This document shows, one piece after another, positions 8,565 through 16,479 of a stretch of 45,204 bases of DNA (its first letter is position 1; each line of letters begins with the position of its first letter). The DNA lies in the NCBI GenBank assembly GCA_938029215.1, contig CALHFG010000044.1:1-45204 (forward strand). Direction: 5' to 3'. The DNA is from an uncultured Acidimicrobiales bacterium. Its GTDB lineage: Bacteria > Actinomycetota > Acidimicrobiia > Acidimicrobiales > SZUA-35. The translations under genes were made by a program, and so were the position numbers. The notes under the pieces are model-generated. The model ran no database searches. It worked only from the letters and a program-made list of their open reading frames with translations, and was not told the DNA's origin.

Positions 8565-8890
8565 CCGTCGACGACCTTCTTCAGTACCTCGAGGCGTTGG
8601 CCCCAGTCACGTTCCATCTGCCTCACCCATTGTGTGACGCCTTCGAGGCCCGCGAGGTCGGGGGAGAATACCGACTCGCGGCCGCGTCGCTCCGACTGCA
8701 CCAGGTCGGCCGCGGCCAGCAGTCCCAGATGTTTGGAGACCGCCTGTCGGGAGACACCCGTGACCTCGCTCAGCTCGGTGGGTGTGCCACTTCCGTTGGA
8801 GACGAGATGTTCTAGAACTGATCGACGGGTGGGGTCAGCAAGCGCCGAGAACACTCGGTTGGCCGATGGGCTGGCTGAAGGTTCGTGCAT
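8561..8890 (-). CDS. ArsR family winged-helix repressor of the SRPBCC-linked type
   Basis: 109 residues: [18 protein letters not shown] opens the ArsR-type winged helix, and SEVTGVSRQAVSKHLGLLAAADLV is the recognition helix region. There is no Cys-rich metal site, which fits the metal-independent ArsR proteins encoded beside SRPBCC (AHSA1-like) genes. It overlaps the upstream SRPBCC gene by 56 bp in another frame, a common arrangement in this pair, so the two are made from one message. It most likely binds the two GCAAC-N6-GTTGC sites in the divergent region at 9295-9338 and represses its own operon and clpP. That target is inferred from position. Confidence 0.88.
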   Translation of the reverse strand: MHEPSASPSANRVFSALADPTRRSVLEHLVSNGSGTPTELSEVTGVSRQAVSKHLGLLAAADLVQSERRGRESVFSPDLAGLEGVTQWVRQMERDWGQRLEVLKKVVDG

Positions 8891-9278
8891 GAGTACTCAC
8901 CCCCACAATCGCGGTTCGCCACTCCCACGATGCCCGGGCGGAACGAACCGAGGCGGTGATAGCGATCGAGGGTCGTTCAACGACAACGACCCGGGTGCCT
9001 GGTTGTAGTGGTTCCAAGACAATCGATACCGACGATGTGCGCGACGGGTCGTCCTCGGGCCACCAGTCAAATTCCAGGAGTCGCTCGGGCTCGAAGGTTC
9101 GAACGCGACCCTCTTTGGGTTCTCCGGTCACGAAGTCGCGGAGCCATAGTTCGCCGTCGTCGTCGATGACCGATCCCTCACCCATCCACTGCTCGATTCC
9201 ATCGGGTGAGGTGAGAGACTTCCACACCTCGGCCGGGGCCGCATCGAACGAGGTCTCTGTGACTGCTTCGTCGGTCAT
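8835..9278 (-). CDS. SRPBCC / AHSA1-like ligand-binding domain protein
   Basis: 147 residues from the ATG at 9278 ([20 protein letters not shown]). It has the helix-grip fold signatures [24 protein letters not shown] and [11 protein letters not shown], and ends with [11 protein letters not shown], all typical of the AHSA1 / polyketide cyclase-like domain paired with ArsR regulators. It may bind a hydrophobic ligand; none is known here. The chosen ATG lies 7 nt after a TAGTCT hexamer (9286-9291), with TTGCGC 17 bp further up as a -35. The frame is open upstream to 9314, but that would run through the promoter. Confidence 0.82.
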   Translation of the reverse strand: MTDEAVTETSFDAAPAEVWKSLTSPDGIEQWMGEGSVIDDDGELWLRDFVTGEPKEGRVRTFEPERLLEFDWWPEDDPSRTSSVSIVLEPLQPGTRVVVVERPSIAITASVRSARASWEWRTAIVGVSTHARTFSQPIGQPSVLGAC

Positions 9279-9285
9279 AGCCGAC

Positions 9286-9314
9286 AGACTATCTGCAACC
9301 AATGAGTTGCGCAA
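9286..9314 (-). promoter_or_regulatory. promoter and inner operator of the SRPBCC-arsR operon
   Basis: On the minus strand, TTGCGC (9309-9314) and TAGTCT (9286-9291) are separated by 17 bp, with the ATG 7 nt after the -10. Between the two boxes lies GCAAC-N6-GTTGC (9295-9310), the same half-sites and spacing as the larger palindrome at 9316-9345. A repressor bound here would block polymerase, so autoregulation by the ArsR protein is the obvious reading. Confidence 0.6.
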
Positions 9315-9315
9315 T

Positions 9316-9345
9316 CATACATGCAACCGTATGGTTGCATGTATG
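9316..9345. promoter_or_regulatory. 30-bp perfect palindromic operator over the clpP start
   Basis: Arms CATACATGCAACC (9316-9328) and GGTTGCATGTATG (9333-9345) are perfect reverse complements around a GTAT centre. The core is GCAAC-N6-GTTGC (9323-9338). The right arm ends in the clpP start codon, and the clpP -10 hexamer TATGGT (9330-9335) lies inside it. It is a likely ArsR-type operator controlling clpP; if transcription starts further upstream, the RNA hairpin would also hide the start codon. Confidence 0.65.
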
Positions 9346-10002
9346 AGTCTTCTTGTACCCACCGTTATCGAAGAATCCGGACGAGGGGAGCGGGCCTATG
9401 ACCTGTACTCCCGCCTGCTGAAGGATCGAATCGTCTTCCTTGGGACCGACGTAAACGACACGAGCGCGAACCTGGTGATCGGACAGCTTCTTCATCTTGA
9501 GTCCCAAGACCCCGACCGCGACATTCAGCTGTACATCAACAGCCCCGGCGGTTCGGTAACCGCCGGCTTCGGCATCTATGACACGATGCAGTTCATCAAG
9601 CCCGACGTCGCCACGATCTGTGTTGGTCAAGCGGCGTCATGGTCGGCGGTGCTGCTCGCCGCGGGTGCGCCGGGAAAGCGAATGACGCTGCCAAATTCGC
9701 GGGTGCTCATTCACCAACCCCATGGTGGTGCACAGGGCCAGGCCACCGATATGGAAATTCAGCTTGAGGAAATGCGACTTGCTCGGCTGCGGATCGAGGA
9801 GCTTCTGGCCGAGCACACGGGCCAACCGATTGAACGGGTGCACAACGACATCGAACGCGACTACATCGTGCGCGGCGAAGCCGCAGTGGAGTACGGCTTG
9901 GTGGACAGCGTGATCACGTCTCGGGATGCCCTTCCTGGCGGCGTGTTGGCCCATCCCGGCCCATCCCGCATTGCGAACCCGCTCGACAGTCGCGACGACT
10001 AG
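9343..10002 (+). CDS. clpP: ATP-dependent Clp protease proteolytic subunit paralogue
   Basis: 219 residues from the ATG at 9343 ([20 protein letters not shown], the usual ClpP beginning). The Ser-His-Asp triad is intact: S99 in [10 protein letters not shown]124 in LIHQPHGG, and D173 in ERDYIVRG. ClpP forms a tetradecameric cytosolic peptidase chamber served by a Clp ATPase. The residues after the nucleophile (WS instead of the usual MG) differ from the housekeeping form. There is no tig, second clpP or clpX beside it, so it is probably an accessory paralogue, as occurs in several actinobacteria. The leaderless-type -10 and start codon lie within the palindromic operator, implying repression by the neighbouring ArsR protein. 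Confidence 0.9.
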   Translation: MSLLVPTVIEESGRGERAYDLYSRLLKDRIVFLGTDVNDTSANLVIGQLLHLESQDPDRDIQLYINSPGGSVTAGFGIYDTMQFIKPDVATICVGQAASWSAVLLAAGAPGKRMTLPNSRVLIHQPHGGAQGQATDMEIQLEEMRLARLRIEELLAEHTGQPIERVHNDIERDYIVRGEAAVEYGLVDSVITSRDALPGGVLAHPGPSRIANPLDSRDD

Positions 10003-10022
10003 CGACGTTCTGTGCCGCTGAC

Positions 10023-10955
10023 CTAGGTGGCGGTGGCTTGCTTGGCGCTCGACTGATTCCTGATCACCATCGCTAGGGCGCCGAGCACGAGCGCCATCGG
10101 TGCCACCTGCGCCAACGACAGTGGTTCGTCCAGGAAAATCCAGGCAATGGCCGATGCCGCGACCGGGATGAACAGCGTCATGACCGACCCAATCCACAGC
10201 GGGATCCTCACCAGCGACCAGTTCATGAGCGAGTGACCGATGAGACCGGACGTTGCCGTCATGAAGATCAACCACTTCCAGCTCGTAGCGGTAGGCCATC
10301 CGAGATCTTGGCTGAATGCCACAGCCAGCGGAATGTTCACCAACACTGTCCACACGGAGGTTCCGGCCGTGAACTGCCCCGATGTCAGCACGTTCTTCGA
10401 CTGCTTGGAGGCGATGAAGTAGGCGCCCCACGTAAGCATGGCGCCAAAGGCCAGGATGTCACCGGCCAGGCTCCACTGTGGCGTGCCGTTCGAGGCGAGG
10501 ACAACCATGACTACGCCCGCCAATGCCACCGCCGACCACAGCACGTCGCGCCGGTGAATCTTCTCGCCAAAGAATTTGGCCGCCACGATTCCTACGAAGA
10601 TTGGCTGCAGAGAACCGATGAGCGTTGCGTTCACCACATTGGTGAGCTTGATCGCCGAGAAGAAGAGCGCGATGTCGAGACCGAGAGCCAGTCCTCCAAT
10701 CGCCGACTTTCTGAGCACGTCAAGGTTGAACTGAATCCCACGGGCCCTGAGCCAAACGATCATGATCACCGAGAACAACGCAAACCGGTAGACACCGATG
10801 GCCATGCCACCCATGTCGATCGCCTTGGCAATGACGGTTCCGCTGGCCCACGCAACGACGGCAGCGCTCGCACCAAGGAGCCCTTGGTTCAGGCTCCGGT
10901 CGGTTTCGTTAAGCGCCGGAGGCGAAGCGAGATCGGTCACCGACGCACGGTACAT
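10023..10955 (-). CDS. EamA/DMT family permease
   Basis: 310 residues with about ten transmembrane helices arranged as two EamA repeats (LGASAAVVAWASGTVIAKA in the first; GDILAFGAMLTWGAYFIASKQ opens the second). The DMT superfamily exports metabolites, amino acids or drugs; no substrate can be read from sequence. The ATG at 10955 has no convincing ribosome binding site. A GTG at 10940 (VTDLASPPALNE) lies 6 nt after TACCGT, so by the window's leaderless pattern the shorter start could be the real one. It converges on clpP with a 20-bp gap that shows no terminator. Confidence 0.87.
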   Translation of the reverse strand: MYRASVTDLASPPALNETDRSLNQGLLGASAAVVAWASGTVIAKAIDMGGMAIGVYRFALFSVIMIVWLRARGIQFNLDVLRKSAIGGLALGLDIALFFSAIKLTNVVNATLIGSLQPIFVGIVAAKFFGEKIHRRDVLWSAVALAGVVMVVLASNGTPQWSLAGDILAFGAMLTWGAYFIASKQSKNVLTSGQFTAGTSVWTVLVNIPLAVAFSQDLGWPTATSWKWLIFMTATSGLIGHSLMNWSLVRIPLWIGSVMTLFIPVAASAIAWIFLDEPLSLAQVAPMALVLGALAMVIRNQSSAKQATAT

Positions 10956-10991
10956 CTCTTCGTCGTTTCAACCAGCACTGTTTGGGTGTGA

Positions 10992-11846
10992 CTAACCGAA
11001 CAGGTCCAGCTGCTCTTCGCTGGTCATGGGCTCGGGCAATGGGTCCAGATCGACCAGGGCCGAGACATCGGCGTGGAAGTGTCGGGCGAGGCTGGGGGAG
11101 TCGTGATTATCCGGTGTGTGAATGAACACGTGCGGCGTGACGCCGCTCTCGCACCACTGGGCGATCTTCGGCACCCACTGCGACCATCCGTCGATGGTTG
11201 TGCGGGGGTTGGTGGCTCCGATGATCCTGACAAGCGGTTGACTCGCAGTCGTGACCGGTCGAACCCCAAGACGGGGCTTTCGCTCCCACGCCTCCTTCTC
11301 CAGCGCTGTCACCGGCGGGACGTTGAAGAGGGTTCGACTGTCCAGGGTCACTCGATTGATCCCCTGCTCGGCCAGCAGGTCGTTTAGTGAACGTTCCAGC
11401 CGTCCCCCAGCGGAGAAGTCGGGGTGCCGGGTCTCCACCGCCCACTCGACCGATCGGGGGAGATTGCGGCATGCGTCAGCCAGTACCGGGAGGTCGTCTG
11501 GGCCGAAGGTTGCGGGGAGCTGCAGTTGCACCGGTCCAAGATTGTTCCGGACAGGCGCAAGAAGGTCGAGAAACGAGTCGATCTCCTGGGCAACATTGCG
11601 TAGGCGACGTTCGTGGGTGACCGACCTGGGCACCTTGAAGCAGAACCGAAAGTGCTCGGGAACGAGCTCGGCCCACCGCTCAACCGTCTCGAGTTTCGGT
11701 GGGGCGTAATGCGTTGTGTTGCCCTCCACCGAGGTGCACCACGTGGCGTATGGGATCAGTTCTTCACCGGACCGGGTGTCCTTTGGGAACCAACGTCCCA
11801 CCCAAGAACGCTGCGCCCACATCGCACAACCGACATACAACTTCAC
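10992..11846 (-). CDS. DUF72 family protein
   Basis: 284 residues from the GTG at 11846 (VKLYVGCAMWAQRSWVGRWFP), the canonical DUF72 N-terminus; TACGCT lies 6 nt upstream, supporting this start over the longer open frame. DUF72 is a TIM-barrel-like family of unknown activity. Conserved features seen are the N-terminal VGCAMWA, the FRFCFKVPRSVTHERRL strand, the WAVETRHPDF segment and the C-terminal HTPDNHDSPSLA. It probably acts in the cytosol; a hydrolase-like role has been suggested for the fold but not shown. The gene lies downstream of the OmpA-like gene's terminator and forms its own unit, with the DMT permease next in line. Confidence 0.87.
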   Translation of the reverse strand: MKLYVGCAMWAQRSWVGRWFPKDTRSGEELIPYATWCTSVEGNTTHYAPPKLETVERWAELVPEHFRFCFKVPRSVTHERRLRNVAQEIDSFLDLLAPVRNNLGPVQLQLPATFGPDDLPVLADACRNLPRSVEWAVETRHPDFSAGGRLERSLNDLLAEQGINRVTLDSRTLFNVPPVTALEKEAWERKPRLGVRPVTTASQPLVRIIGATNPRTTIDGWSQWVPKIAQWCESGVTPHVFIHTPDNHDSPSLARHFHADVSALVDLDPLPEPMTSEEQLDLFG

Positions 11847-11852
11847 GAGCTC

Positions 11853-11858
11853 AGCGTA
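11853..11858 (-). promoter_or_regulatory. -10 hexamer TACGCT of the DUF72 gene
   Basis: TACGCT on the minus strand, 6 nt before the GTG at 11846. It decides the start in favour of the short form of the DUF72 protein. Confidence 0.5.
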
Positions 11859-11885
11859 TTGCGGACCTGAGCGGCAGTCTTGACC

Positions 11886-11921
11886 AAAAAGGCAAGAGCC
11901 CGCTGCCGAAGCAGCGGGCTC
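11886..11921 (-). terminator. Rho-independent terminator of the OmpA-like gene
   Basis: An 11-bp perfect stem (GAGCCCGCTGC, 11896-11906, against GCAGCGGGCTC, 11911-11921). In the minus-strand RNA it is closed by a stable C(UUCG)G tetraloop and followed by a T-rich run (TTGCCTTTTT). It lies about 22 bp after the stop at 11944, so it ends the leftward DUF937-BON-FAS1-OmpA transcript. Confidence 0.85.
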
Positions 11922-11943
11922 CTTTGGGTGGGGAGATCTAGAT

Positions 11944-13923
11944 CTAGAGGACCGAGAATTCGATCCGTCGGTTCTTGGCCTTGTTCTCACCGGTGTCGTT
12001 GGGGGCGATCGGCTGCGATTCGCCGAACCCTTCGGTTTCCATGCGGTCGGCGTCTATTCCGTTCTCTACAAGGAACGCTTTGACCGAGTCGGCACGGTCC
12101 TGGCTGAGTGTCAGGTTGCCGGCTTCTCCACCGTCACTATCGGTGTGTCCGTCGATCTTCACACGGGTGTCGGCGTTGGCGTTCATGAAGTCAACCGCCT
12201 TCTGCAGCTCTACCCGGCTGTCTGCAGTGATGGTGGCAGACCCAACTTCGAAGTTGATGTTCTCGATACCCAGCTCGGCGTTCAAAGTGGGTGTTGCCGG
12301 GATCAGCACTCCATCGAGCACGTGGATCACACCGTTGTCGGCGTCGATATCGGCAGCCTTGACGGCTACACCGTTGATGGTGACCGAGCCACTCTCCACT
12401 ACGACGTCAAGGTCGGTTCCCTGGACCGTGGTCAAGGTTCCCGTGGCGAGGTCAGCTGCAGTCAGCTTGCCCGGCACGACGTGGTAACTGAGCACGTTGG
12501 CTAGCTCGTCGCCCTCGGGAACTTCGCCGAGCGCCTCGAATGCGGCGTTGTCGGGAGCAAAGACAGTGAAGGGACCGTCGCCAGCAAGCGTGTCGGCGAG
12601 ACCAGCGTTACCGAGAGCGCCAACGAGTGTTGAGAAGTCGGGGTTGCCGGCTGCGATGTCAACGATGGTGTTGGTCGGCGCTGCTTCCACGGTGATCCGG
12701 TTGACGACAGTGTTGATGCCATCGACGCCCAGTGCAGCAGCCTCGGCCGCCGCCTTTTCATCCTCGGAGGCAACGGTGCCCACCAGGGTTGCGGTGTCGC
12801 CATCGAGTTCTCCGGAGATTCCGGCAATGCCGCTGGCTTCAAGGGCGCTGGTGAGCGCCGGGGCGAGGTCGCCTGATGCGGTCTCTGCCTCGACGGTGAT
12901 GTTGTTCACAACGTTGTTGATCCCATCGACCGACAAAGCAGCAGTTTCAGCAGCGGCCTTGGCGTCTTCGGAGATTGCCGTGCCGGTGAGGGTTGCGGTA
13001 TCACCGTCGATCGATCCGCTGATTCCGTCGATGCCGGTTCCATCCAACGCTGCGTTAAGCGCGGGTGAGAGGTCGGGCGCTTCCAATTCGACGGTGGTGA
13101 CCGTCGATGCGCCATCGTCGGCTGAACTGCCGCATTGGCTAAGGAGGAGCGGGATGAGGATGAGCGCTCCGACGACCAGCAGCAGTGGGAGGAGCCACTT
13201 GGGCAGGCCTCCGCCCGAGCTGGGCACGGCAGCCGCTCCCTTGATGTCTCGTCCGGCACCAGCGACGCCCGCCGTGACGCCACCGGCGACACCTTTGGCG
13301 CTGTCGCCCAGTTTGCCCACCGCTCCGGTTGCAGCCGCTCCCGCATTGTTCAACGCGCCAGATCCGGCGGCGCCAATGGCGCCCAGCCCTGCGGCACCGG
13401 CGGCTGCAGCTCCGAGACCTTTTGCTCCAAGACCACCCAACAGGCCCTTGCCTGCGAGGTCGGCTTTTTCGGTGGCGAGCATTCCGAGAAGACCACGACT
13501 GTCGAGCCCTTCCTGACGCCCCTTGCCCTTGATGAAGCCCAGAACCAGTGGAGCAACCATCGGCAATAGCTTGCCGATCATGCCGCCGCCAAGGCCGAGG
13601 TTGCCGGCCAGGCTCTGGACGATTCCCTCGCTGTTGTCACCGAAGATGCCGGCCATCATGCCTGCATCGTTATCGGTGGAGCGGTTGGTAAGAAAGCCGC
13701 CGATATCGGAGAGAATGCCGTCGTCGGCGCCCTCGACCATGTTCAGAACGGCATCGCTGCCACCTTGTTCGGTGGCTCGATCGGCAAGGCTGCCCAGGAC
13801 CGCAGGGATGGATCCGCCGAGCGCGGCGCTGGTGTCAGCACCCGACGCGTTTAGCAGTCCGGCGATTGAGCCCAGATTAGAGTCGGAGCCCAAGAGCCCG
13901 AGGATGGAATCAGTAAGTGACAT
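11944..13923 (-). CDS. DUF937-TM-BON-BON-FAS1-OmpA envelope protein
   Basis: 659 residues from the ATG at 13923 (MSLTDSILGLL). In order: a DUF937-like domain (1-140); a long Ala/Gly-rich stretch (150-235); one transmembrane helix KWLLPLLLVVGALILIPLLL (about 241-262); two BON-like repeats (from about 283 and 348, each beginning DLxPAL and ending VDGINxVVNxITVE); a fasciclin FAS1 domain (about 420-545, with GPFTVFAPDNAAFEAL and LSYHVVPGKLTAADL); and an OmpA C-terminal peptidoglycan-binding domain (555-659, with KIDGHTDSDG, LSQDRADSVKAFL and NRRIEFSVL). TM-BON-OmpA is the plan of mycobacterial ArfA (OmpATb). The extra DUF937 and FAS1 parts are unusual. The helix probably anchors the protein, with BON-FAS1-OmpA outside contacting the wall. 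Confidence 0.9.
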   Translation of the reverse strand: MSLTDSILGLLGSDSNLGSIAGLLNASGADTSAALGGSIPAVLGSLADRATEQGGSDAVLNMVEGADDGILSDIGGFLTNRSTDNDAGMMAGIFGDNSEGIVQSLAGNLGLGGGMIGKLLPMVAPLVLGFIKGKGRQEGLDSRGLLGMLATEKADLAGKGLLGGLGAKGLGAAAAGAAGLGAIGAAGSGALNNAGAAATGAVGKLGDSAKGVAGGVTAGVAGAGRDIKGAAAVPSSGGGLPKWLLPLLLVVGALILIPLLLSQCGSSADDGASTVTTVELEAPDLSPALNAALDGTGIDGISGSIDGDTATLTGTAISEDAKAAAETAALSVDGINNVVNNITVEAETASGDLAPALTSALEASGIAGISGELDGDTATLVGTVASEDEKAAAEAAALGVDGINTVVNRITVEAAPTNTIVDIAAGNPDFSTLVGALGNAGLADTLAGDGPFTVFAPDNAAFEALGEVPEGDELANVLSYHVVPGKLTAADLATGTLTTVQGTDLDVVVESGSVTINGVAVKAADIDADNGVIHVLDGVLIPATPTLNAELGIENINFEVGSATITADSRVELQKAVDFMNANADTRVKIDGHTDSDGGEAGNLTLSQDRADSVKAFLVENGIDADRMETEGFGESQPIAPNDTGENKAKNRRIEFSVL

Positions 13924-14101
13924 GTGTAGGTGTCGTCCTTCAGTGTTGGTATTCGTTTCGAGGCGTGCGCAATCGGGTGTCGCAGCCTCGGTAACGCTTG
14001 CGACATATCGACAAGTGCTACGACAAGAGAACGCTGGGGCTAGCACGTTCGTCGCGACGGCGCACGCGGACTACCAGGATTGGTAGTTTCGGTCAAAGGG
14101 G

Positions 14102-14107
14102 TAGGTT
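14102..14107 (+). promoter_or_regulatory. -10 hexamer TAGGTT of the VOC gene
   Basis: GGGTAGGTT precedes the GTG at 14114 with exactly 6 nt between hexamer and start codon. Confidence 0.55.
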
Positions 14108-14113
14108 CAGGCT

Positions 14114-14500
14114 GTGCACCTTGAATTGATGACCCTCATCGTCGACTCCTACGACGATGCAATTCGCTTCTTTGTGGACGTGCTGCAGTTCGAACTTGCC
14201 GAGGATTCGCCGTCGCTGACGAACGACGGACAGCCGAAACGGTGGGTCGTTGTTCGACCTCCTGGGGAGAAGACCGGCATCTTGCTCGCCCAGGCTCGAG
14301 GCGCCGAACAGACGCGGGCGGTGGGCGAACAATTTGCTGGCCGAGTCGGGATGTTTCTGCGAGTCAGCGACTTCGACAGTGTGCACGCCAAACTCATCGA
14401 ACACGGGATCGAATTCGTGTCCGAGCCACGAAACGAGTCGTACGGGCGGGTCGCGGTATTCGTTGATCCGTGGGGCAATCGGTGGGATCTTCTCGGGTAG
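14114..14500 (+). CDS. VOC (glyoxalase/bleomycin resistance) family protein
   Basis: 128 residues, a single vicinal-oxygen-chelate unit made of two beta-alpha-beta-beta-beta modules. It starts HLELMTLIVDSYDDAIRFFVDVLQFEL, with LTNDGQPKRWVVVRPPG, and ends GRVAVFVDPWGNRWDLLG. The typical metal-ligand positions (His near the N-terminus, Glu in the second module) appear present. Members are lyases, dioxygenases or antibiotic-binding proteins; the function cannot be resolved. GTG start, leaderless-type promoter. It stands alone between the divergent OmpA-like gene and the next rightward gene, which has its own -10. Confidence 0.88.
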   Translation: MHLELMTLIVDSYDDAIRFFVDVLQFELAEDSPSLTNDGQPKRWVVVRPPGEKTGILLAQARGAEQTRAVGEQFAGRVGMFLRVSDFDSVHAKLIEHGIEFVSEPRNESYGRVAVFVDPWGNRWDLLG

Positions 14501-14537
14501 ACACACACGTCGTTTAGGTGCGTTGCCGGTGTCGGGT

Positions 14538-14543
14538 TAGGTT
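14538..14543 (+). promoter_or_regulatory. -10 hexamer TAGGTT of the ABM gene
   Basis: TAGGTT followed by the 6-nt spacer CAGCGG and the ATG at 14550; no ribosome binding site. Confidence 0.55.
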
Positions 14544-14549
14544 CAGCGG

Positions 14550-14861
14550 ATGGCAAAGATCAGTTTGATGGCAACGCTCACCGCGGCCGACGGAAAAGAA
14601 GAGGCAATGAAAGAGGCGATCGGCGCGCTCATCGCAGCCGCCGAGGAGGAACCTGGCTTGGAGATCTACAGCGCCCACGCCAGCCGTGACGAGCCTGCAG
14701 TCTTTCGTTTCTTCGAGCTGTACACCGACAGCGACGCGCTGAAGGCGCATGGCAAAGGTGAACGCATGGCGGCCGCCATGGGCGCTCTCGGAGACCTACT
14801 CGCGGGCCCACCGGAGATTCTGCGGCTCACACCAATCGCTGCGAAGGGCTTCGACTTTTAG
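14550..14861 (+). CDS. antibiotic biosynthesis monooxygenase (ABM) domain protein, quinol monooxygenase-like
   Basis: 103 residues forming one ferredoxin-like ABM domain: SLMATLTAADGKEEAMKEAI, then EEEPGLEIYSAHASRDEPAVFRFFELYTDSDALKAH and a C-terminal strand. This matches the YgiN-type putative quinol monooxygenases, which are dimeric and cofactor-free. The substrate is unknown. It is transcribed from its own leaderless-type promoter 50 bp after the VOC gene and ends 25 bp before the convergent RidA stop. Confidence 0.87.
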   Translation: MAKISLMATLTAADGKEEAMKEAIGALIAAAEEEPGLEIYSAHASRDEPAVFRFFELYTDSDALKAHGKGERMAAAMGALGDLLAGPPEILRLTPIAAKGFDF

Positions 14862-14886
14862 CTCGGGAGCCGGTTGCGGGCTTTGG

Positions 14887-15267
14887 CTAGTCGCCGTCCA
14901 GAACTGCGTAGGCCTCGATCTCTACCACCAGGTTCGGATCGATCAGTCCGGCGATCTGAACGAGCGTTGCGGCTGGACGGATGGAGCCGAATACCTCACC
15001 GTGGGCTCGAAGCACTGCATCGGTGTCGTTGATGTCGGTGACGTAGAGCCGTGTGCGCACAACATCCTGGGGTGTTGCTCCCGCTTCGGCAAGCGCCGCA
15101 GTGATCGTGTGTAGTGCGTCCACGGCCTGTCCGTAGGCATCGACACCCTCCACGTTCGGTGGCTGGGCACAGGTTCCCGCAACGTGAATTTGGTTCCCAA
15201 CTCGCACCGCCCGGCTATATCCGTAGGGTTCTTCGTAGGGGCCGCCGGAGCTGATGTTCTGTCGCAT
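14887..15267 (-). CDS. RidA family enamine/imine deaminase
   Basis: 126 residues from the ATG at 15267 (MRQNISSGGPYEEPYGYSRA). RidA proteins form trimers and hydrolyse reactive enamines and imines produced by PLP enzymes. The active-site Arg is in SIRPAATLVQIAGL, with the Glu-containing terminal strand VVEIEAYAVL. The subgroup looks like the YjgF-type proteins with a YGYSRAVRVGNQIHVAGT N-terminus rather than canonical RidA. The open frame extends to a TTG at 15306, but the ATG fits the family start better and is preceded by AGAGAGG. Confidence 0.87.
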   Translation of the reverse strand: MRQNISSGGPYEEPYGYSRAVRVGNQIHVAGTCAQPPNVEGVDAYGQAVDALHTITAALAEAGATPQDVVRTRLYVTDINDTDAVLRAHGEVFGSIRPAATLVQIAGLIDPNLVVEIEAYAVLDGD

Positions 15268-15353
15268 CCTCTCTGTGTAGTCGCGCTTCGGTGGGCATGT
15301 AGTCAAATTCTTGGCACGTACAGGTCCAGATTTCGGAATGGAACGCCCGACCC

Positions 15354-16409
15354 GTGCGTTGCACCGGCATGGCAGCTGACTCTGGCGCGTTCGAACGCGA
15401 TACCGACTACGTGATGGACCGGATCTTGGATCCGCGGATGCCCGGCCAACAAGATGCCGACTGGCCGGTTGAACCTGACCGCTACCGATTGGTGGTGGCG
15501 GCGGCTTGCCCGTGGGCTAACCGGAGCGCGATCGTGCGCCGTTTGCTTGGTCTTGAGGACGCCATCTCGCTTGGGTTTGCTGGGCCGACTCACGACCCCC
15601 GCAGCTGGCAGTTCGACCTGGACCCGGACCATTTGGACCCGGTGTTGAAAATCGAACGTTTGCAGGATGCGTATCTGGCCCGTTACCCGCACTACCCCAA
15701 GGGCATCACGGTGCCGGCAATCGTCGATGTGCCAAGCGGTCACTTAGTCACCAACAACTTCCCGCAAATCACCATCGACTTCTCCACCCAGTGGACGGCC
15801 TTTCATCGCGACGGTGCCCCTGAGCTCTACCCCGAGCACCTGCAGGACCAGATCGACACCATCAGCGAGGGCATCTACCACGACGTGAACAACGGTGTGT
15901 ACCGAACCGGCTTCTCTAGTAGCCAGTCCGCTTACGAAGAGGCGTACCACACATTGTTCAATCGCCTGGACGAGCTAGAAGACCACCTCTCTACTCGGCG
16001 CTTCCTGGTGGGTGACACGATCACCGAAGCCGACGTTCGGCTGTTCACCACCCTCATTCGATTCGATGCGGTCTATCACAATCACTTCAAATGCAATCGA
16101 AACAAGTTGAGCGAGATGCCCGCACTGTGGGGCTACACAAGAGACCTGTATCAGACTCCAGGATTCGGTGACACCGTGCACTTTGATCAAATCAAAGAGC
16201 ACTACTACGAGGTTCACCGCAGCATCAATCCCACCGGGATCACTCCCGTTGGCCCCGACCTGAGAAGCCTCAATAGCCCGCACGGACGCGAAGCGTTGGG
16301 TGGGCGTCCCTTTGGCGACGGAACCGCTCCCGGACCAGCCCCGGCCCGTGAACGACACGGGGCGCTTTCCGACGGCATGACCCCGCCGGTTCTCACCAAG
16401 CTCGACTAG
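15354..16409 (+). CDS. Xi-class glutathione S-transferase / thiol-hydroquinone reductase
   Basis: 351 residues related to glutathionyl-hydroquinone reductases (E. coli YqjG, Sphingobium PcpF). The CPWA active-site motif, with Cys at residue 52 (AAACPWANRSAI), is the Xi-class hallmark, followed by the conserved GITVPAIVD and TNNFPQITIDF segments and an all-helical C-terminal domain (RFLVGDTITEADVRLF, FKCNRNKL). The enzyme reductively removes a thiol from quinone conjugates. Actinobacteria usually use mycothiol rather than glutathione, so the true thiol here may be mycothiol; this is inference. Start is uncertain: GTG at 15354 or ATG at 15369, neither with a clear ribosome binding site. The last 60 residues are Pro/Arg-rich and probably disordered. 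Confidence 0.88.
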   Translation: MRCTGMAADSGAFERDTDYVMDRILDPRMPGQQDADWPVEPDRYRLVVAAACPWANRSAIVRRLLGLEDAISLGFAGPTHDPRSWQFDLDPDHLDPVLKIERLQDAYLARYPHYPKGITVPAIVDVPSGHLVTNNFPQITIDFSTQWTAFHRDGAPELYPEHLQDQIDTISEGIYHDVNNGVYRTGFSSSQSAYEEAYHTLFNRLDELEDHLSTRRFLVGDTITEADVRLFTTLIRFDAVYHNHFKCNRNKLSEMPALWGYTRDLYQTPGFGDTVHFDQIKEHYYEVHRSINPTGITPVGPDLRSLNSPHGREALGGRPFGDGTAPGPAPARERHGALSDGMTPPVLTKLD

Positions 16410-16467
16410 CCGGGCAACCGCCTACCTGGCCTCGGTGTCTACTTGGTTGCTTGGCGGGTCTCGTTGT

Positions 16468-16473
16468 TAGGGT
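16468..16473 (+). promoter_or_regulatory. -10 hexamer TAGGGT of the DUF2855 gene
   Basis: TAGGGT, 6-nt spacer CAGTGG, then the ATG at 16480. Confidence 0.5.
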
Positions 16474-16479
16474 CAGTGG

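Noticed and set aside
12497..13516. Rightward 339-codon frame antisense to the OmpA-like gene
   Set aside because: Low-complexity Ala/Pro/Ser translation with no domain, opposite a gene with clear domains.
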